Origin: Deinococcus sp. | GTDB taxonomy: Bacteria; Deinococcota; Deinococci; JACQHA01 | Direction of reading: 5' to 3' | Assembly: GCA_016199255.1 (NCBI GenBank) | Contig: JACQHA010000272.1 | Location: forward strand, 1 to 8,638 | Length of the DNA stretch: 8,638 nt | Shown here: piece after piece, positions 5,243 to 8,638 of the stretch | How the letters are laid out: each line of letters starts with the position of its first letter | Numbering within the stretch: position 1 is the first letter of the stretch | Notes under the pieces: generated by a model | What the model was told of the DNA's origin: nothing | The model's input: only the letters and a program-made list of their open reading frames with translations | The model's database searches: none | Translations under genes and position numbers: made by a program

Positions 5243-5552
5243 GTAGCCCCAGGGCGAAGCGGAGCGCCTCTTCCACAGCCTGGAGCTTCTTGGGCCGTAA
5301 CTGCCCTAAGCGCTGCTGCAAGAGATCTTTGGGTATGGTGGTGATGGTGTCGAGGTTGGCGACACAGGATTTAGGTAGGCCGTCCTCTGGCCCCAAGGGG
5401 ACTTCGGAGGGGATGCCACGCATGCGGGCAGTGACTGGGGCGATGGTGACAAACTGGCGGATGGTGTAAGCCTCGTCCCGGGATAAAAGCACCACTGGTC
5501 GTCGCCCAGCCGGTGGTGGCAGCTCCGCCCACCAGATCTCGCCCCGCCTCAT
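5238..5552 (-). CDS. mazF: MazF/PemK-type endoribonuclease toxin
   Basis: The 104-residue protein begins MRRGEIWWAELPP, the standard first strand of the MazF fold, followed by GRRPVVLLSRDEA (conserved RPV strand), FVTIAPVTARMRGIPSEVPL, and GLPKSCVANLDTITTIPK, which matches the conserved segment near the dimer interface. MazF toxins cut mRNA at short specific sequences. I chose the ATG at 5552 over a TTG six bases earlier because it overlaps the mazE stop as ATGA, the usual coupling in these pairs. It looks intact, and its antitoxin lies directly upstream. Confidence 0.92.
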   Translation of the reverse strand: MRRGEIWWAELPPPAGRRPVVLLSRDEAYTIRQFVTIAPVTARMRGIPSEVPLGPEDGLPKSCVANLDTITTIPKDLLQQRLGQLRPKKLQAVEEALRFALGLH

Positions 5553-5824
5553 TCCCAAGGTTCCGCCGCCAGAGCCTTAAGGGCTGCCTGGTACCAGGCC
5601 TCCCTTTCCTGCTTGCTCTCTGGCAGGCGCTGGTAGCCGCGGATGTAGCGAGTGATCTTCTCCTGTTCGGCGCTGGCTTTCAGTAGTGCCTCGGCGGCTC
5701 GCCGGAAGAACTGGCTGCGAGATTCTCCGGTGGCCCGGCGCTGCTCTTCTATGGCTGCCAGGACCTCGGGTGGCAGGCTGATGGCCACCTTAGCAGTGCG
5801 GCGTGGAGAGACCATCTTCTTCAT
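5549..5824 (-). CDS. Ribbon-helix-helix antitoxin (MazE/CopG-like)
   Basis: The 91-residue protein has an N-terminal ribbon-helix-helix domain: KVAISLPPEVLAAIEEQRR with RSQFFRRAAEALL (about residues 11-58). A charged C-terminal tail follows, which in such antitoxins wraps the MazF dimer. The ATG at 5824 is preferred over an in-frame TTG at 5851 that would fall inside the operator palindrome. No Shine-Dalgarno precedes this ATG; instead a TATGAT box ends 6 nt before it, which suggests a leaderless message. The RHH domain should bind the palindrome just upstream and repress the operon. Its stop overlaps mazF. Confidence 0.88.
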   Translation of the reverse strand: MKKMVSPRRTAKVAISLPPEVLAAIEEQRRATGESRSQFFRRAAEALLKASAEQEKITRYIRGYQRLPESKQEREAWYQAALKALAAEPWE

Positions 5825-5830
5825 ACTAGA

Positions 5831-5836
5831 ATCATA
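5831..5836 (-). promoter_or_regulatory. -10 box of a probable leaderless antitoxin transcript
   Basis: On the minus strand TATGAT (5836-5831) is followed by six bases and then the ATG at 5824, so transcription would start at or next to the first base of the start codon. The lack of a Shine-Dalgarno fits this. No good -35 box is seen. Confidence 0.4.
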
Positions 5837-5848
5837 CCACGGTATGAT
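5831..5848. promoter_or_regulatory. Palindromic operator of the mazEF-type operon
   Basis: ATCATACC and GGTATGAT are perfect 8-bp inverted arms with a 2-bp centre (AC). The site lies 6 nt upstream of the antitoxin ATG, where RHH antitoxins bind their own promoter. A further TCATAC half-site follows at 5821-5826. Confidence 0.6.
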
Positions 5849-5874
5849 CAATGGGTTGTGTGGCGTGGGGAGTT

Positions 5875-5928
5875 ATGATGGAGCAGCAAGAGCATTGCCC
5901 AGGTAGTGTGAGGGAAATCTATGGCTGA
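5875..5928 (+). other. Possible 17-codon leader ORF upstream of the thioesterase
   Basis: Two adjacent ATGs (5875, 5878) follow GGGGAG (5867-5872). The frame reads MMEQQEHCPGSVREIYG and stops at 5926-5928, overlapping the thioesterase start in another frame. It could couple translation or be chance. Confidence 0.2.
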
Positions 5929-6403
5929 TGATACTCGCCCGGAACGGCCTCCTACTGAGGTGCGCATGGTGGAGATCGTGTTTCCTACTGACCTCAACCC
6001 CTTGGGCACCATGTTTGGCGGTCGGGTCATGGAGCTCATGGACAAGGCAGCCAGCGTGGCCGCTGCCCGGTTCTGCCAGCAGGTGGTGGTGACGGCTTCC
6101 ATGGAGTCCATTGACTTCCACACGCCCATTCGCCAGGGCTCACTGGTGGAGGTGGTTGCCAAGGTGGTGTACACCGGCAACACCTCGCTGATTATGCGGG
6201 TGGATGTGTTCAGCGAGCAGCCGCTTACCGGCCAGCGGGAGCTCTGTACTACTGGCTATTTTTCCATGGTGGCGCTGGATCAGAATTACCAGCCTACGCT
6301 GGTGCCGCGCCTTTTGGTGCGCACTCCCGAAGAGCAGGCTGACTGGGAACGGGCTAAAGAGATGAGGGAAGCATCCCAGCGCCGCCGGGCGCAGAAAGTG
6401 TAA
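5921..6403 (+). CDS. Hotdog-fold acyl-CoA thioesterase (YciA/BACH-like)
   Basis: This 160-residue protein shows the acyl-CoA thioesterase core: FPTDLNPLGTMFGGRVMELM (21-40) with the following Asp41, the catalytic carboxylate position of this family, then the conserved SIDFHTPI (63-70) and the strand pattern SLVEVVAKVVYTGNTSLIMR. The enzyme hydrolyses acyl-CoA to free acid and CoA in the cytoplasm as a multimer; chain-length preference cannot be read from sequence. GAGGG at 5910-5914 lies 6 nt before the ATG. The last 25 residues are charged and probably helical. It stands alone on the plus strand and converges on narK with only 7 bases between the stop codons. Confidence 0.9.
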   Translation: MADDTRPERPPTEVRMVEIVFPTDLNPLGTMFGGRVMELMDKAASVAAARFCQQVVVTASMESIDFHTPIRQGSLVEVVAKVVYTGNTSLIMRVDVFSEQPLTGQRELCTTGYFSMVALDQNYQPTLVPRLLVRTPEEQADWERAKEMREASQRRRAQKV

Positions 6404-6410
6404 ACGGCCT

Positions 6411-7589
6411 CTACTCTTTGGCAGTTGAGCTGGCCAGAACGGGCGCGCGGAGAAGGGCCAGCCAAAGCACCAAGTAACACCCCAAGGCGAAGAGACTCAG
6501 CAGCACAAACCCCAGGGCGTAGGAACCTGTCAGATCTTTCAAAATCCCTAGGACCAAAGGTGGGAAGAAACCGCCGATGCCCCCTGCAGCCCCTACCAGT
6601 CCGGTGACTGTCCCTGTCCGGGTTGGAAAGTACTGGGGGACCAACTTAAAGACCCCCCCGTTCCCCAGCCCTAGTAGGGCCGCGCAGCCCAGCGCCCCAA
6701 CGGTAAATGGGTAAATCGAAGGCAGCGCCATGAGCCAGGCCGCCAAGGTGATCCCCCAGAAGATGTAGGTCAGAAGGCGTTGGCCCCCGATGCAGTCGCT
6801 GAGCCAGCCACCCAGGGGTCTCGCGGCTGTGGCCAGCACCACAAAGCCGGCGGTGCGGGCTCCGGCGTCCTGCGGCGTCAGCGAGAAGGCCTCTTTTAAG
6901 AGGGTGGGGAGATAGATGCCCAGCGCCACGAACCCGCCAAAGGTGAGAAAGTAGAAGAGGCTCAAGGCCCAAGAGAGAGGTTCGGTGCGCAGCACCCGGA
7001 GGTTTTCCCCCAGCGTCTTGGGGCGCGCGGTGCCTGGCGCATCGCGCGCCAGCAGGGCGAAGACCAGCCCCCAGGTGAGGGTAGCTGGAGCAAAAAGCAG
7101 AAAGGTGGCCGGGATCCCGACTCGCTGGGCTAGGTACGGCCCAAAGAAGACAGAGATGGACTGCCCGATATTGCCCGCACCGAAGATGCCTAGCGCGGTC
7201 CCCTGCTTCTCTGGGGGGAACCAGCGGGAGACAAAAGCGACGCCCACCGCAAAAGAAGTCCCGGCCAGCCCCAGCCAGAGCCCCCAGAGCAGCAAGTTGG
7301 GATAAGAGTGATTCCAAGCTAGGGCCAGCGGGGGAATCATGCCGAAGATGAGCAAGGCGCTGAAGAGCAGCCGGCCGCCAAAGCGGTCGGTAAGTAGGCC
7401 CATGGGTATCCGCCCCAGGGAGCCGAGCAGCACGGGGATGGCGATCATCAGGCTGGCCGCGGTAGCCGATAACCCCAATTCTACTTTTAGCAAGGGCGCC
7501 AGGCCGGAGATGAGCCCCCAGCCGGCAAACGCCACCATAAAGGCCACAGTGGCCAAGAAGAGATGGAAGTTCGCTGTAGGCCTGCTCAT
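6411..7589 (-). CDS. narK: NarK-type nitrate/nitrite transporter (MFS, NNP family)
   Basis: The 392-residue protein has about 12 hydrophobic segments and both nitrate signatures: the first around 107-142 (GLAGTSFAVG through GIFGAGNIG) and the second around 308-345 (GLGNGGVFKLVPQYFP through AAGGIGGFFPP). Arg60 (in SLGRIPMG) and Arg257 (in TAARPLGG) correspond to the two substrate-binding arginines of Escherichia coli NarK (R89, R305). It would bring nitrate in or exchange it for nitrite for the membrane-bound reductase. ATG at 7589 lies 7 nt after the narI stop, with AGGTG about 10 nt upstream. Placement at the 3' end of the nar operon is as in Thermus; in E. coli narK is upstream and divergent. 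Confidence 0.93.
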   Translation of the reverse strand: MSRPTANFHLFLATVAFMVAFAGWGLISGLAPLLKVELGLSATAASLMIAIPVLLGSLGRIPMGLLTDRFGGRLLFSALLIFGMIPPLALAWNHSYPNLLLWGLWLGLAGTSFAVGVAFVSRWFPPEKQGTALGIFGAGNIGQSISVFFGPYLAQRVGIPATFLLFAPATLTWGLVFALLARDAPGTARPKTLGENLRVLRTEPLSWALSLFYFLTFGGFVALGIYLPTLLKEAFSLTPQDAGARTAGFVVLATAARPLGGWLSDCIGGQRLLTYIFWGITLAAWLMALPSIYPFTVGALGCAALLGLGNGGVFKLVPQYFPTRTGTVTGLVGAAGGIGGFFPPLVLGILKDLTGSYALGFVLLSLFALGCYLVLWLALLRAPVLASSTAKE

Positions 7590-7596
7590 GGCGCAA

Positions 7597-8274
7597 TTAC
7601 ACCTGCCTGGCCCTCCGGTTCCACACCACCACCTGGGGGGGCCGCCAGAGATACATGATCGGGAAGGTCACCACGTGCACCAGGCGGGTAAAGGGGAAGA
7701 GGGCGATAATGAAAAAGCCTCCCAGCATGTGTAGTTTCACTACCCAGGGCAGGGCGGTCACGTACTGAACCTGGGGATTGAGCGTCAGCAGCGACGCCAG
7801 CCAGGGCGCGGCAGTGTGCAAATACCAGTCTGACCCCCAGCGATAGAAGAGGGCTACCCAGAAGCCCAGCGTCACTTGGGCCAGCAGCGCTACCAGCAGG
7901 ATCCAGTCCAGCGGGGAAGTGACGGCGAAGATGCGGGGGTTGCGCAGGCGCCGCAGGATGAGCAAGACCAGCCCCACTATAGTCAAAAGTGCCAGCGCCA
8001 GGCCAGTCACTTCCAGCACGTAGAGACGCAGCGGTGTGGCTAGCAGGGCTGCCCAGGCGCTGGGAAAGAGCGCTGCCAGGAGATGGGCCAGCAGAATGAT
8101 CAAGATGCCGTAGTGCCAGGGCACTGAGCCCCAAAAGAGAGTGCGGTTCTCCAAGAACTGAGAAGAGAAGCTGGAGTAGGAGAAACGATCCTTGACGTAG
8201 CGATAGATCCCCACTAAGACGGCTAGAACCACCGCTAGGTAGGGAAAAGCTGCAAAGAGCACCACATTAAGCAT
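7597..8274 (-). CDS. narI: Respiratory nitrate reductase gamma subunit (cytochrome b)
   Basis: NarI anchors NarGH to the membrane, oxidises quinol at the outer face and passes electrons through two b haems. The 225-residue protein has five hydrophobic helices. His54 and His64 (in PWHYGILIILLAHLL), with His182 and His200 (in LHMLGGF and RLVHVV), match the four haem ligands of E. coli NarI (H56, H66, H187, H205). I start at ATG 8274 rather than the GTG at 8283, because the latter lies within the AAGGGGG ribosome site (8289-8283), which is 8 nt before the ATG. The start overlaps the end of narJ by 8 nt. Confidence 0.95.
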   Translation of the reverse strand: MLNVVLFAAFPYLAVVLAVLVGIYRYVKDRFSYSSFSSQFLENRTLFWGSVPWHYGILIILLAHLLAALFPSAWAALLATPLRLYVLEVTGLALALLTIVGLVLLILRRLRNPRIFAVTSPLDWILLVALLAQVTLGFWVALFYRWGSDWYLHTAAPWLASLLTLNPQVQYVTALPWVVKLHMLGGFFIIALFPFTRLVHVVTFPIMYLWRPPQVVVWNRRARQV

Positions 8275-8638
8275 CTGATGCACCCCCTTCTATTGCGCCC
8301 TGGCCGCCGAGCACGGCGGGGGAGGGGAACTCTGCTGGCACCTGGCACTGCCTAAGCACCAGTGTCAAGGCCTTCAGCAGCAGTCGGTACTCGTGCCGCT
8401 GCTCCCGGTCTTCCTCTGAGTTCTCTCCGGCCATCTTGGCCAGGGCTGGCAACAGGGCCTCGTGGATAATCTCATCTACCAGGCCAGCCTGGCAGTTGTT
8501 TGCCAGGAAGCGCAGCAGCACCGCCAGGTGGTCTGGCAATTCGCTGCCCGTGTCCAGACCCTCGGCCTGATAGTGCTTTTTCAACTCCAGCAGAAAGATG
8601 CTGCGCTTGTAACTCTCTCCGAACAGGTGATAGCCCAC
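8267..8638 (-). CDS. narJ: Nitrate reductase assembly chaperone NarJ, C-terminal part (runs off the window)
   Basis: The 123 visible residues hold the conserved NarJ segments YHLFGESYKR and GSELPDHLAVLLRFLA, matching HVHGESRDR and SRELPDHLPLYLEYLA of E. coli NarJ, followed by an all-helical stretch and a variable tail. NarJ binds apo-NarG and controls molybdenum cofactor insertion and membrane attachment. The first visible codon, GTG at 8638, is internal; roughly the first third to half of the gene is beyond the edge. It overlaps narI and should be preceded by narG and narH. Confidence 0.93.
   Translation of the reverse strand: MGYHLFGESYKRSIFLLELKKHYQAEGLDTGSELPDHLAVLLRFLANNCQAGLVDEIIHEALLPALAKMAGENSEEDREQRHEYRLLLKALTLVLRQCQVPAEFPSPAVLGGQGAIEGGASDA

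Larger units (their letters stand above)
5820..5848 (+). promoter_or_regulatory. Candidate promoter for the thioesterase gene, overlapping the antitoxin operator
   Basis: TTCATA (5820-5825), a 17-base spacer and TATGAT (5843-5848) give a fair sigma-70-type promoter on the plus strand. It would start a transcript with a leader of about 65 nt before the thioesterase ATG at 5921. The -10 box is one arm of the palindrome, so antitoxin binding could block it. Assignment is by inspection only. Confidence 0.35.

Noticed and set aside
6404..6410. Bidirectional terminator between thioesterase and narK
   Set aside because: The gap is only 7 bases, and no stem with a T-tract was seen around it.
6646..7596. 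Long minus-strand 316-codon open frame
   Set aside because: It is a shifted-frame shadow of narK in GC-rich DNA; the narK frame carries both nitrate signatures.
546..8638. Search for a second variable repeat within the window
   Set aside because: By eye, no other segment on either strand resembles the AAC-rich TR core or GGCTTCCGGTG context beyond short chance matches.
1..8638. CRISPR arrays, tRNA or rRNA genes, full insertion sequences
   Set aside because: No regularly spaced repeats, no cloverleaf or TTCGA-type T-arm context, and no transposase motifs were found.

Overview
The window is GC-rich bacterial DNA. The quinol-oxidising nitrate reductase genes, the DGR protein families and the general composition would fit a deep-branching, possibly thermophilic lineage such as Chloroflexota or a Thermus-like group. 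This is inference only; nothing in the window fixes the taxon.

Left part (1-2304) is a diversity-generating retroelement (DGR). The first 15 bases look like the last codons of a target gene whose variable repeat ends at the window edge. Then come avd (25-387), a non-coding template repeat (TR, about 414-545) with ten AAY codons, and a hairpin-rich stretch (about 560-696) that probably forms the 3' part of the template RNA. The DGR reverse transcriptase follows at 1231-2304. A complete antisense toxin-antitoxin pair, hicB-hicA (1172-709, minus strand), sits between the TR and the RT. This is the most unusual feature of the window. Its parts would work together as follows: the RT with Avd copies the TR RNA with errors at adenines, and the cDNA replaces the variable repeat of the target gene, which should lie just left of position 1.

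Middle part: a membrane-anchored GH3 (NagZ-like) glycoside hydrolase gene (2320-3954) starts 15 nt after the RT and shares its direction. About 1.3 kb (3955-5237) then follows without a clear intact gene. On its minus strand are decayed, frame-shifted coding fragments, one carrying the His-Asp-Asp helix seen at the end of phage terminase large subunits, plus several strong hairpins and two small overlapping ORFs. These lie downstream of a mazE-mazF pair (5824-5238, minus). The mazE start region carries a palindrome with back-to-back -10-like boxes.

Right part is core metabolism: a hotdog-fold acyl-CoA thioesterase (5921-6403, plus), converging on the 3' end of a respiratory nitrate reductase operon read on the minus strand: narJ (partial), narI, narK. 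narG and narH are expected beyond the right edge. The genes overlap or nearly touch, so they are probably one transcript. They would encode assembly (NarJ), the haem b membrane subunit (NarI) and nitrate/nitrite transport (NarK). The layout suggests an accessory block (DGR, two TA systems, decayed phage-like DNA) lying next to a conserved respiratory operon.
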